Source of the DNA: Balaenoptera acutorostrata
Lineage: Eukaryota > Chordata > Mammalia > Artiodactyla > Balaenopteridae
Reading direction: 5' to 3'
NCBI RefSeq assembly: GCF_949987535.1
Contig: NC_080079.1
Location: 5,770,001-5,834,000, forward strand
Length of the DNA stretch: 64,000 bases
The notes under the pieces were generated by a model. It did no database searches, was not told where the DNA came from, and saw only the letters and a program-made list of their open reading frames with translations. Position 1 is the stretch's first letter. Every line of letters begins with the position of its first letter. Below, piece after piece: positions 44,130 through 55,018 of the stretch. A program made the translations under genes and the position numbers.

Positions 44130-44560
44130 CTGAGCTTTGTTTCGGTTTAGCAAGATGGCCTTTGTCATGGCAGCCGAGGTAGCTGCTGGATGGAAATGTC
44201 CTTGCAAACAGCCAAAGAAGAATCGAGGCATGCTGACAGCCCCAAGGACAGTTGCACTTTCACTCAGAAATCAAGGTTCCATGTTCCTGGTGAAGCGGTC
44301 TTTATGTCGACCCTGTTCCTTTCGTTGCCAGCGCCAGCCTACCTGGGCAGCCTGCAGCGATGGCTCCAACCGAGCTCAGTTACTCATCCCCGTGATTCAG
44401 TGTTTCTGCGCAAGGCGTATTTTAGCACTTTTAACAGATCAGCACCACAGTTCAAGGATCAATCGATATTTCTCCCGACTGATTCATTGGAACTGTGATA
44501 TCAAAGATGCAGTAATCCTTTCTTCAGTTGGAAGAACATACCTAAAGCCAGGGTGAGATT
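44130..44560 (+). other. Repeat-free block with a 139-codon frame, not assigned
   Basis: The frame at 44137-44556 starts ATG and is Cys/Arg-rich, but I recognise no domain, signal peptide or splice context. A second frame overlaps it (44190-44498). The block keeps several CpGs and has no repeats. It could equally be conserved non-coding DNA. I do not call it a gene. Confidence 0.2.
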
Positions 44561-46117
44561 TTATCATCACAGTAATGAGTCTTTCACGGGCAGGCGGGGT
44601 AGGAGACACATCAGCTCCTGAACTGACCCAAAGCATCCACACCCGTGAACTTGACTGAAGCTGCTGCATCAGCAGTCCAGCCAGCCAGGTGTCCGCTTTC
44701 CCTGCCTCCTCAGCCAGGACCGCTGTGGGTTCTGAGGGGCAGATGGTCTCTGGAGGATGGTGAGATGCAGGATTGGCCGGGCCTAAGGGGGATGGATAAG
44801 GAGGAGGAGGTAGTAGCCTGCTGTCTGTGATTACCGGTCCTTAGTTCAGAGGAGGGTGGGTGACTGACCAGGAAAACAAAGCGGTCTGTGGCCTTCCCAC
44901 ATTTTGAGAGGGAATCCAGCATTCTGTGAAAGTCTGTAGTCTTAAAACCATCCACTGTAGGAATTAAAGATGGTGATAAAATTCTGGTGAGCAATGTAAA
45001 GAAATGAAGTGATTGAATGTCAATCCTCAGTTAAATTTCTATGATGCCCACTCTCCACTTCACGTGAGTCTTTGACAGCTTTAGAGAAGGTAAAGAAATC
45101 GCCAAAGGGGGTTAGTCAACTCTTTAAAGAATGTGTGTTGGTTTTATCCCACACCGCTTCCTCCTCACTTCTGTCCTCCCAGCTCCTCTTCTCTCTCAGG
45201 GTAAGTCAGAACCAGTCAGGTGTGAGGTGGGGGGCGGGGGTGGGCGGACACACCCTGGAAGAACATTCTCTTCCGGGTCAAGTTCCCTGAGGATGCTCCG
45301 CTGGGTGCCAGGGAAGCAGGATGCTAAATTCTTACCGTATTTTATAAAAACATCGCTTGGTCAAGTCAGTTTGGGAAACACTGGGCTAGTGAAGTGAGCT
45401 GTCTTCTTCACTGAGAGCCTCTTAGAACCCTCATTATGCTAATGGACATATTTGTGCACTTTCTGCAAACCTTTGCATGACGAACATCTTGCAGGACGAG
45501 TGTCATGAGGAACGCACATTAGGAAGGGCTGTTCTGGCCCAAGGGCTCCGGAGACATTTACTGGATACTTTAGATGTTTTCCAGTGGGAAAGGACAGACT
45601 GCTTAGATATAATCTCCTACTTCCAGTGAAAAAAGAGTAGGGGAGGGGATTCTAGGGTCCCACTGGGCACCTTCCTCAGAAGCCCTGCAGCTCCCCGCAT
45701 TGGCATGGCCATTGGGCCTCTAGACCTTGTGCCTCCTTCACTTGTGATTTAACACTAAACAACTGACAGCTCCGTGAGGGAAAGGGAAGAGTGGGTATTT
45801 GTCTGTTGTTGTCTGCCCAGGGTTCCTTTCCATTTCCTACCAGCATGCCAAGTTCTTTCTAGGGATGACTTAACTCACTGTGGCCAGGCTTGTGGGGATA
45901 AATATGGATGCCTGCTCCCCACCAGGGAAGGTAATGTAGTCCCCGGGCAGATTTTGTGCCAGACCCTTCCTCTTCCTCTTCTGTACATTTAGCATGTATC
46001 CTCCAGGTGACCCATTGGATGCTCTCTTCTAGAACTTTGACCCTGGAATGAGTATCAAGGAGAAAAGAAATAATCACAGGTCACATGGCTCAATGTTCTT
46101 ATTCTGACTGTGCGGCG
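44561..46117. other. Unique DNA
   Basis: No gene, RNA or named repeat recognised. Frames of 60-95 codons overlap on both strands. Confidence 0.4.
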
Positions 46118-46134
46118 GATAAAAAATCATTCTT

Positions 46135-46189
46135 TTTTAAATTATTTTTTAATTTTTTATTTTTAATTAAAAAAAATTGAAGTATAGTT
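46135..46189 (-). mobile_element. Very short L1 3' end (~55 bp)
   Basis: A T/A-rich tail followed by 'ttgaagtatagttg', the last few bases of the L1 3' UTR seen elsewhere in the window. Flanked by GATAAAAAATCATTCTT (46118-46134) and GATAAAACCATTCTT (46190-46204), an imperfect target duplication. An extreme 5' truncation. Confidence 0.6.
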
Positions 46190-46204
46190 GATAAAACCAT
46201 TCTT

Positions 46205-46502
46205 GACTCTCTTGGCTGTTTAGTTCCCAGGAGCCCACTTGATTCCTGCAGGGTCCACATTCTCAGTCTTCTCAGCAATTCTGTGAGCTCCCCAAGTCTC
46301 ATTGGCTTAGGTTAGCCAGAGGCAGTTCTCGATGCAGACTCTGAGTGGAAAACAAACAAAAAAAGGACCAGGTTTTATATCTTGTCATTATCCTCCAGTG
46401 CTAGCACTTGCAAACACCTAGGAAGATTTTAATACCTACTTGCTGAGCTGACCAATGAAGTTCCTCATCTCTTTGCATTATGGGGGTGGACCCCAAATTG
46501 CA
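46205..46502. other. Unique DNA
   Basis: Nothing recognised. Confidence 0.35.
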
Positions 46503-47110
46503 GTGGTGGAGTCATTCATTCAACAAATATTTATTAAGTCAACACTGTGTTCTAGAAACCATTCTAGGGGGTGGGGCTAGAGCGAGGAACAATCCGAGAC
46601 CCCGTCACATAAGTTCTCATTCTACTTGGGGAGAATGAGATATAAGCAAAGACATGAAAAAAAGATATAAATTGTCAAGTGGCGGTAGTCTATGCAAAGA
46701 AAAAGAAACAAAGGAGGGTGGTAGAGAGGATTGGGGGGTGCACTGCCTTGTACAGGTGGTCGGAGAAGACCTTGTGGATAAAGGGACACTGGAGACACAC
46801 GAATGAAGAAAGTGAGCTATGTAGAAATTTGGGGGAGGACAAAATCCTGAGGCTGGGACAAGCATAAAGGATTTGAGAAGAGCACGAGGCCAGTCTGGAG
46901 CTGATGAACAAGGGGGTGTGGGGATGACATCACAGATGGGGGGGTCCCTGAGGCCATGGTAAGGCTTTTGGCTTTTACTCAAGTTGAAGTCTGGAGCCCA
47001 GGGAAGGTTTTGAGCAGGGGAGGGCGTGCTCTTACTTGTATTTTAAAAAGATTCCTCTGTGGTCTACGGAGCTTATCCAGTAGTTCTCTGAGAGCACTGG
47101 GTAGGGCGGG
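46503..47110 (-). mobile_element. L2 LINE 3' region
   Basis: Long antisense L2: 'cattcattcaacaaatatttatt', 'ccattctagggggtggggctagag', 'acaggtggtcggagaagacc', 'ttgagcaggggagggcgtgct', 'ttttaaaaagattcctctgtgg'. The segments are in consensus order. Non-coding. Confidence 0.72.
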
Positions 47111-47184
47111 GACGGGGCCTGAGGCTGTGGGCTGTGCTCTTTGTTCTAACTTCTGTGTCTCCTCTGGAGGGCAGTTGCATAGAG

Positions 47185-47345
47185 CATTTTGAAATCAGAT
47201 TACACTGTTAATATTTCATGTGAGGCTTTCCAGTATTGCTACTTAATTTGTGGCAATGATAAGTATGTAGGAAAATATGGGCTTGCGCATGTAAATTAAA
47301 TGCTTTTATGTCAAGTAGATATCTGAAGGGTTGTTGAGTTTCTTT
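47185..47345. other. Repeat-free AT-rich block
   Basis: Unique AT-rich sequence with 'gtaaattaaatgcttttatg' and 'tttgcataatagg'. Possible conserved non-coding DNA, low support. Confidence 0.2.
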
Positions 47346-47518
47346 GCATAATAGGAGTATGGGCACCTTTCTGACTAAGCTGGGTTGGCCCTGTCAGAGC
47401 CGGGGACCGTGGCCGTGTGCAGGGGCACTCCGCACGCTTCTAGTGGTTTCTGGGGAAATGGAGACTGCTGAGTGATGGCAGGGGGGCTGCTGAAGGAATG
47501 GGGAAGGATTTCGTAGAG

Positions 47519-47716
47519 CAGGGTTCCGCAGCGCTCCTGACGTTGGGCAGATAATTCTGCGTGGTGGGGTCTGTCCTGGGCACCGAAGGATGTTAGCAGC
47601 AGCCCTGGCTTCTACCAGCAGCACCTTCTCCCCTTGGTTATGAAAACCACAGATGTCCCCAAACACTGTCAACTATCCCCTAGAAGGTAAAATTGCCCCA
47701 GTTGAGAACTACTAAC
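47519..47716 (-). mobile_element. MER5A DNA transposon relic (hAT-Charlie)
   Basis: The ends 'cagggttccgcag' and 'gttgagaactact' are the MER5A termini. Inside are 'gggcagataattctgcgtgg', 'gtcctgggcaccgaaggatgtta', 'tgtccccaaacactgtcaac' and 'aaattgccccagttgagaac' in consensus order. Near full length (~190 bp), non-autonomous. Confidence 0.82.
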
Positions 47717-47910
47717 ATAGAGTGTCCAGACTTAAAAACAACACTAACAGAAAGAAAAATCAGATTTTTTTTCTTATTCACAGGGAGGAGAGAGCAGCAC
47801 CTGCCAATGGGCAGGTGATAAAGAGTGTTAAGTTGGGTCTGGGTCTCTTTTCTAAGCCTGATAACATTATTCATCAGTTGAGCTAGACAAGGTTGATCTA
47901 CATGGAGTTT

Positions 47911-48187
47911 CTTTTTTTTTTTTTTATTCTGTTGAAGTATAGTTGATTTACAATGTTGTGTTAATTTCTGCTGTGCAGCAAGGTGATTCAGTTATACATA
48001 TACATACATTCTTTTTCCTATTCTTTGCCATTTTGGATTATTACAGGATACTGAATATAGTCCCCTGTGCTCTACAGTAGGACCTTCTTGTTTCTCCATT
48101 CTATATATACTGGTTTGCATCTGCTAACCCCAAGCTCCCTATCTATCCCTCCTGCACCCCCCTCCCCCTTGGCAACCACACGTCTGT
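47911..48187 (-). mobile_element. L1 3' end
   Basis: T-run, then 'gttgaagtatagttgattta', 'caatgttgtgttaatttctg', ending in the C-rich block. Target duplication TCTACATGGAGTTT (47897-47910) and TCTACATGAAGTTT (48188-48201), one mismatch. Confidence 0.9.
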
Positions 48188-48201
48188 TCTACATGAAGTT
48201 T

Positions 48202-48609
48202 ATTTTAATTATTTTCATTTACTCAACAGTAGAGCTTTGATTGCTGCCATGTCCCAGGGCAAAGGGTGGGAGTAAGAATGAGAATGAGCCAGACACAACC
48301 CTTGCAGACAATTCTAATACTTGCTGCAAAGGGCTATGGTAAGGGAAAAGTTAGGGTGCTGGGAAGGGAGAGGGGAGGAACACCCCAACCAGCTCACAGG
48401 AAGGAGAGCCCAGGAGGATGTTTGCTAAACTGGGCATCAGAAGGCACTGAGTATAAGCCAGTTAGGGGGTGGAGATGGGGCAGGGGTGGTAGAAATGGCA
48501 GAGAACAGTACATTCAAAGGCCAAGAAGCAAGAGAGAGTGCGGTGCCTTCACATTCAGAGGACTGCAGGTAGTTTAGCATCACTGAAATGCAAAATAATT
48601 GTAGAGTAT
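48202..48609. other. Unique DNA
   Basis: No gene recognised. A 103-codon frame (48266-48577) is Arg/Gly-rich without a known domain. Confidence 0.35.
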
Positions 48610-48624
48610 GAAAAATGGGTATTG

Positions 48625-48822
48625 GGACTTCCCTGGCGGTCCAGTGGTTACGACTTCACCTTCCAATGCCGGGGGTGCCGGTTCAATCGCTGGTCAGGGA
48701 GCTAAGATCCCACGTGCCTTGCGGCCAAAAAACCAAAGCATAAAACAGAAGCAATATTGTAACAAATTCAATAAAGACTTTAAAAACGGTCCACATCAAA
48801 AAAATCTTTAAAAAAAACAAAA
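48625..48822 (+). mobile_element. tRNA-derived SINE, CHR-1 type
   Basis: Plus-strand SINE. The tRNA-like head 'ggacttccctggcggtccag' carries an A box, and the B-box-like GGTTCAATCGC lies near 48680. The 'taagatcccacgtgcc' block follows, then the specific tail 'aagcaatattgtaacaaatt' with 'aaagactttaaaaacggtcc', ending in an A-rich tail. Exact 15-bp target duplication GAAAAATGGGTATTG at 48610-48624 and 48823-48837. Confidence 0.94.
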
Positions 48823-48837
48823 GAAAAATGGGTATTG

Positions 48838-49299
48838 ATGCGTTAAGAAAGGCAGCGGAATTCTCTCTAAATTTTCCTATTTATACTAAATTAATCACAT
48901 AGAGGAATTTTGATTAATATCAAGAATGAGTGGAATGGCTCAGCCAAACAATCTGTAAGATTGTCAGACTGAAATAACTAAATTGGGGACTCTTTTTCAT
49001 GGCAGATGCCACTAAAAATAAATATACCATATGTCATCATTATCATAATAAACAATCAACATTTATTAATTCCTTCCATGCACAAAGCACAGATGGCAAC
49101 AATAGATGGGGAGGAATACTTGAAACAATATGTTGTGTTGACACACAACACACACTGTTGTGTGTCAACCAGCCACTGAAGACACGTGGATAAATTCCAC
49201 ATTGGCCCTGACCTGAAGGAGCACAAGGTCTAACAATGACAAACAGTGACTATTTTTGTCATCTAAAGGTGTGTCATGCAAATGGAAAAGAAACATATT
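48838..49299. other. Unique AT-rich DNA
   Basis: No gene recognised. Contains the hairpin at 49137-49169. Confidence 0.4.
49137..49169. repeat. Perfect 14-bp inverted repeat, 5-nt loop
   Basis: GTTGACACACAACA (49137-49150), loop CACAC, TGTTGTGTGTCAAC (49156-49169). No terminator or RNA-gene context is seen in this mammalian setting. Confidence 0.93.
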
Positions 49300-49680
49300 A
49301 AGACCTTGCTATATCAATGTGCAAAGGACAAAAAAGATATAACTAGAAAACACATAGAAAAATATTTAACCTCATCTTAAAAATTTAAATTCACAATATA
49401 TATATTGAAACTGAACATTACCAGTGGTCATATTAACTAATAAAACCTACTGGGAAGAAATAATTCAACAGGAGGAAAACAACCATATACTTGAAGATGT
49501 TCATTGCAGTATTATCTATTAAGAAAAATCAGAAGCAACCTAGAAGCTTAAGAGTAGGGAAAAGATTATGTAAATTTTGGTAATACACTTAATCAAATGT
49601 TGTGTTCATTTACAATAGAAGTTATGAATAAGTTGCAATAATACAAGACATGCTGTAATGCTTATGTCAAATTAAAAAGC
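49300..49680 (+). mobile_element. Possible old L1 relic
   Basis: 'gatgttcattgcagtattatctattaagaaaaatcagaagcaacctagaagc' follows the L1 ORF2 end 'gttcattgcagcattattta...ggaaacaacctaaatg'. Very diverged. Confidence 0.5.
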
Positions 49681-50184
49681 AATGACTAATTGAACATGTG
49701 AAATAAATACCAGGCAGAGATGCATTAAATTTATAATTGTTGAGTTAGTTTGGAATATAAATTATTCTTCTCCTTCCATTTACTGAAATTTATAAAATGT
49801 CTGTATGGCTTCTATAAGTTTAAAACCAAACAAATTAAAACAAGTGATTAACAATGAATCTCTCTAGCCTTTTCCTCTGCTCTGACCAGTCTGGATTTGC
49901 TGAATTTTCCTTCCCTCTGCCCCTTCCACCCTCCAAGGAGGGTCTTGTATTTTTTTCTAACTTCTGTGATGAAAAACAGGAGAGTGGACTAAATTGGGGT
50001 GGAGAAAGATGCTCAGGAAATGATGCTCAAGAAATACAAATAAAGTTGTTGAATTATTTTAAAATTCCTTTAGTTTGAATGGACTATATTCTTTTGCTCA
50101 AGACAGTGTTCTGCAAGTGAATCACATGGGTGACAATTTGTTAACAAATTTTTATTATGGTTTAATTTTTTGTTAGCATGTATA
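49681..50184. other. Unique AT-rich DNA
   Basis: No gene recognised. Confidence 0.35.
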
Positions 50185-51113
50185 TTTTTATTTTTATTTT
50201 TAAATTGAAGTATAGCTGATTTACAGTATTATATTAGTTTCAGGTATACAGCATTGTGATTCAATATTTTTACAGATTATACTCCATTAAAAGTTATTAC
50301 AAGATAATGGCTATAATTCCCTGTGCTATGCCATATATCCTTATTGCTTAGCTATTTTATACATAGTAGTTTGTATCTGTTAATCTTATACCCCAAATTT
50401 GCCCCTACCCCATTCCCTCTCCTCTTTGACTAGTTTATTTTCTATATCTGTGAGTCTGTTTCTGTTTCTCATATACCTTCATTTGTAGTATTATTTTTTT
50501 ACATTCCACATATAAGTGACATCATATAGTATTTGTCTTTCTCTGTCTGACTTATTTCAGTAAGCATAATATTCTCTAGGTCCATCCACATTGCTGCAAA
50601 TGGCAGAATTTCATTCTTTTTTATGGCTGAGTAATATTCCAATGTGTATACACATACACACACACCACATCTTCTTTATCCATTTGTCTGTTGATGGGCA
50701 CTTTGGTTGCTTCCATATCTTGTAAATAATGCTGCTATGAACATTGGGGTGCATGTATCTTTTCAAATTAGTGTTTTTATATATTTTTTGATATACCCCC
50801 AGGAGTGGAATTGCTGGATCATATGGTAGCTGTATATTTAGTTTTTTGGGAAACCTCTATACTGTTTTCCATAGTGGCTGCACCAATTTACATTCCCACC
50901 AACTGTGCTCCCTCTTTTCCACATCCTTGCCAACATTTGTTATTTGTAGAGACTTTTTGATGATGACCATTCTGAGGGGTGTGAGGTAATATCTCATTGT
51001 TGTTTTGATTTGCATTTCTCTAATAATTAGCGATGTTGAGCATCTTTTCATGTGCCTATTAGCCATCTGTATGTCTTCTTTGGAAAAATGTTTATTTGGG
51101 TCATCTGCCTTTT
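50185..51113 (-). mobile_element. L1 3' UTR and ORF2 C-terminal relic
   Basis: Minus-strand L1. The 3' UTR ('aagtatagctgatttacagt', 'ttgtatctgttaatctta') is followed by antisense ORF2 end (50440-51113). The 69-codon piece at 50857-51066 reads [20 protein letters not shown], a conserved ORF2 segment. Broken, non-coding. Confidence 0.88.
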
Positions 51114-51199
51114 TAAAAAAAATTAGGTTTTTTATTAATTAAGGCATGAAAGCTAAAGTAGTCAAGATAGTGAGGAATTTGAGCAGGGATGGAATAGAG

Positions 51200-51535
51200 A
51201 GCCCAACTGCAACCCACATTTACAGAATCACCTGATGTGTGACAAAGGGGCACCAGTAATGATGTGGGGAAAAATCATCCTGAATCAGCTGGAACTATAC
51301 AAAAAAAAATAATCAGTTCCAGGGGGATTGTGAAATGTTTTACGTAAATGTAAAAGCTAAAATAACTAGGTTTTAGAAGTTAACATGGGAAAATATTTTC
51401 ATGATTGTGGGGTCAGTAAAACATAAAACACCAACTGTAAAGGAAAAGATTGTTCAACTGAATTATTTTAAAATTAAAATTGAGAACTCTTGAGCATCAA
51501 AAGACACCATGTAAGATAAGGAAAAGGCAAGCCAT
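51200..51535 (+). mobile_element. Old L1 relic, left part
   Basis: 'agcatcaaaagacaccatgtaag' and the preceding AT-rich text match ORF2 of an old L1. Interrupted by the SINE at 51536. The left edge is uncertain. Confidence 0.55.
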
Positions 51536-51673
51536 CAGGACTTCCCTGGTGGTCCACCGGTTAAGACTCCATGCTTACATTGCAGGGGGCGTGGGTTCGA
51601 TCCCTGGTTGGGGAACTAAGATCCCACATGCCATGAGGCATGGCCAAAAAAGAAAAGAAAAAAAAAAAAAAAA
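51536..51673 (+). mobile_element. tRNA-derived SINE, short CHR type
   Basis: Plus-strand tRNA-like head 'aggacttccctggtggtcca' with B box GGTTCGATCCC near 51594, the 'actaagatcccacatgcc' block and an A-rich tail. Probable target duplication GGCAAGCCAT (51526-51535) and AGCAAGTCAT (51673-51682). Nested in an old L1. Confidence 0.88.
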
Positions 51674-51682
51674 GCAAGTCAT

Positions 51683-52550
51683 AGAGTGGCAGATGATAAT
51701 GGTGATTGATAAGTAGATAGATCTAACAAAGGATTTGTAACCAGTATTGAATATATAAAGAATTTCTATAAATCAATAAGAAAAAACAACCCAATTTTTA
51801 AAGGGCCAAAGACTTGAACAGGTCCTTCATAAAAGAGGATATCCAATGGCCAACAAATATATGAAAAGGTTCTTAAGACCATTAATCATCAGGAAAATTC
51901 AAATTAAAACTGAGATATCATGCACTAATGGCTAAAATGAAGTAGACACCATCAAGTGTTGGTGAGGATTTGGAGCAGTTGGAATGCTCGTATATTGCTT
52001 GTGGGAGTATGAACTAGCACGACGACTTTGGAAAACTCTTGACTGTCGATACTGAAGCTGCTCATATGCATGTCCTATGACCAAGTGATTCAACTATTAT
52101 GTGTATTCCCAGCAGGAATTTATGCCTCTGTGTCCTGGAAGACATTTATGACAATATCCATGACATGATCTTGTTCGTAACAGGCATTAGTGGGAAACAA
52201 CCCAGATGTCCATAAAGAGTGAAATGGATAAGTATATTGCATAAATAAAAAGGAGCAAACCTCTGCCACACATTGCAAGATGGTGAGCATAAGGCTGAGA
52301 AAGAGAAACCAAATGCAAAGGTGTATACACCGTATGCTTCCATTATATACAGTTCAAAACAGGCAAAATGAATCTCTGGTTCTGCTTGAGGTCAGAATGA
52401 TTAACGTGGGGTGGAGAATGAAGCGGGGAAGACGTGAGGGAGTCAGTGTGGTGATTGTCCAGATGTGCTCACTTTGTAAAAATTATCAAGCTACACATTT
52501 GTGATTTGTCCTTTTCTGTGTGAATGTGTCACCCTTCAGTAAAAAGGAAT
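51683..52550 (+). mobile_element. Old L1 relic, right part
   Basis: Continues the L1: 'tttctataaatcaataagaaaaaaca', 'gatatccaatggccaacaaat', 'gtgttggtgaggatttggagcag', 'gggaaacaacccagatgtccat', 'gtgaatgtgtcacccttc'. Broken frames only. Confidence 0.82.
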
Positions 52551-53300
52551 CGAAGTCGTTTGACTCATAGGAGAAAAGACTGGGATGCTTGATGCTTGTC
52601 TTTAAGCAAATACAGGGTTTTATTTAAAATAAGGAAAGAGGCATCTAGCATATATCTAGGTAAGTGGAAAGTCAAACAAGTATTAATTAAAGTAATAAGC
52701 GAATTAGGCAGGGCAGGCAGAAAGACTTTCTGAGAATAAGGATGATTCAAATACGACAGTGGTTTGTGGGGAGGTGGGAGGCCTCTGTCTTAGAATTTTC
52801 AAGAAGGAAACAAATAGTGTCCCAGGACTAAAAAGCTTCCACATCAAAGTCGGGGGCAAAGCTGGATAAAATAACATATTGCATTGATTCTAAGATGCAC
52901 ATTTTGGCACACTTTAACATTTCTGAAACCTAGATGCATCGTATAGTCCATAGCACTTTGCAATTAATTGTAGTGTCTTTCTTCTTAGATCCAGAAAATA
53001 ATGGTGCATCAATATAAGATTGTAAGATTGAAAGGCACCTTCAGTTTGATGAAATATGGTAATAAAACCTCTTCTAGCTTCAAGATTCCCTTCTGAGCCT
53101 CACAGTGAGGGAGGTTTACTCCCTTAGGAAAGCATTTTCTATCCCTCCTGAGGATTGTTCCACAAGGAAGTCGGAAGGCGCATCATCCATTATGGACACT
53201 CAATAAATATTAAGCATCAACCGTGGCCCACAGCCAGCTCTGAATAAAAATTGGCATATGTTAACATTTACTGCTCATGGATTTTGTGACTGATGATCTC
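52551..53300. other. Unique DNA
   Basis: No gene recognised. 52885-53060 ('attctaagatgcacattttgg' and 'ataatggtgcatcaatataag') may be an ancient DNA-transposon relic that I cannot name. Confidence 0.35.
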
Positions 53301-53327
53301 CCTTCCTCCCTCCCTCCCTCCCTCTCA
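53301..53327. repeat. (CCCT)n simple repeat
   Basis: Short CCCT/CCTT run. Confidence 0.85.
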
Positions 53328-54470
53328 CTATATAATCCACATTTTTAATGGCAAATCCAAAGTAGGACAGAGAGTCCATGGTAGATGATGCTCTTCTCTG
53401 TAGAGAGAAAGAGTAGGATGAGGGAGCAGATCAGCCTGACAGAAAGAGAGGATCCCAGGACACAGACAAGGACAAAGGCCTTGATATCAAGGCTCCTTGC
53501 TCTGGCAAAGACCACAGAAGATACTCAAGCAAATGAGACACAGCACTGGGAAATGCTTTTCTTGCAGAGAACGAATCAAGGGGCTTGTGTATCAGTGTGT
53601 GTTGATACCCAAAGACTGAATGTTCAACCATGAAATATACACCTGCTAGGAAGACTGGCCCTGGGCTGGAGGAGTGTCAGAGACTGAGCTATGATGGCTT
53701 GACCCAATGGCTTGGAAGAATCCAAACCAGCCATTATGGGTGGAAGGCATAGAATCTCTGTGTGGGTATTTAGGTCGGTGGTGTTGTTTTGCAGTGGTGC
53801 TTGTTCTTGCCAATCTGTAAGTAGAACGTTCTTTTCATCGGCACCCTGGGGAGTGGAGTGGGGATTGGGCACTGGTCTTATAACACTCCCTGGTTGGAGA
53901 TCAAATTGGAAGAAATGCCCCAGATTTTCTCACTTGGGGTGGGTGTAAGTGTATAATTTGGGGAAGTTAAAGAGAAGGCAGCTCAAAGAAAATCAGTCTA
54001 GCATATAGAGAGAGATTCATACAGTTTCATTGTGCACAGTGTGTATTTTACTTTGCCACTCTTTGGGTTATGAGAATCAGGAGGACGTTTCTCTGGGCAG
54101 GAATTAAGTCAGTTTGGTTTTTTGACAGTAGATGGTGCCCAACAGGTTTAGTAGAAACACAGTCCAGGGATTTAAGTCTCCTGTTGTCTTTCAAGTTGGA
54201 TGAAGTAGCTCTGGTTAGGAGGGGGAGGGGCAGGAAGCAAGAAGCCGGGTCACATATCCATGCTGCGGCCCCACTTTGCCGGGGCACTAAAGGTCCCTGG
54301 ATCAAGGAGGGAGGGCTTGATGTTATTTTTCTTTCTGCCTGAGATTCAGTTAGGAGGAGACAAGCAAAGAGCAAGGATCAAAGGTTTTGTTCTTCAAGTG
54401 GCATGAATGGCCACAAGCTTGACCTTCATCATGTACGCCCATTAATTAAGGAGATGGATTGTACAGACCA
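53328..54470. other. Unique DNA
   Basis: No gene recognised. Frames of 65-108 codons overlap on both strands without motifs. Confidence 0.4.
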
Positions 54471-54890
54471 GAAAGATTAGGTTCAAATAACCAAATGCCC
54501 TGCCCTGCCCTTCAAAGTTAAGTTAGTGGACAAAGAGCCAGAAAGATTGGGTTCAAATAACCAAATGCCCTGCCCTGCCCTTCAAAGTTAAGTTAGTGGA
54601 CAAAGAGCCAGAAAGATTAGGTTCAAATAACCAAATGCCCTGCCCTGCCCTTCAAAGTTAAGTTAGTGGACAAAGAGCCAGAAAGATTGGGTTCAAATAA
54701 CCAAATGCCCTGCCCTGCCCTTCAAAGTTAAGTTAGTGGACAAAGAGCCAGAAAGATTGGGTTCAAATAACCAAATGCCCTGCCCTGCCCTTCAAAGTTA
54801 AGTTAGTGGACAAAGAGCCAGAAAGATTGGGTTCAAATAACCAAATGCCCTGCCCTGCCCTTCAAAGTTAAGTTAGTGGACAAAGAGCCA
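54471..54890. repeat. Minisatellite, 6 x 70 bp
   Basis: Six head-to-tail units of exactly 70 bp starting at 54471, 54541, 54611, 54681, 54751 and 54821, each beginning GAAAGATT(A/G)GG. The units appear identical except for the ninth base, which reads A,G,A,G,G,G. Each includes GCCCTGCCCTGCCC. The near-identity implies recent expansion or homogenisation. Confidence 0.97.
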
Positions 54891-54960
54891 CCGGGTTGCT
54901 GAGCAAGGGATGCCGGAAGTTGCTAGAGGGTTCATGTTGCATGACAGCCTTTTTGCCTTT

Positions 54961-55018
54961 GCCCACGTCTACAAGGCCTTCCTGTCTCTGCCCACGTCTA
55001 CAAGGCCTTCCTGTCTCT
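54961..55018. repeat. 29-bp tandem duplication
   Basis: Two identical adjacent 29-bp units (54961-54989, 54990-55018), starting GCCCACGTCTACAAGG. They lie 70 bp right of the minisatellite. Confidence 0.95.

Noticed and set aside
48625..48700. Functional tRNA gene
   Set aside because: The A- and B-box-like parts belong to the head of a SINE flanked by a target duplication. The cloverleaf is not maintained.
54471..54890. CRISPR array
   Set aside because: The units are 70 bp and identical along their whole length, with no variable spacers, in a mammalian context. It is a minisatellite.
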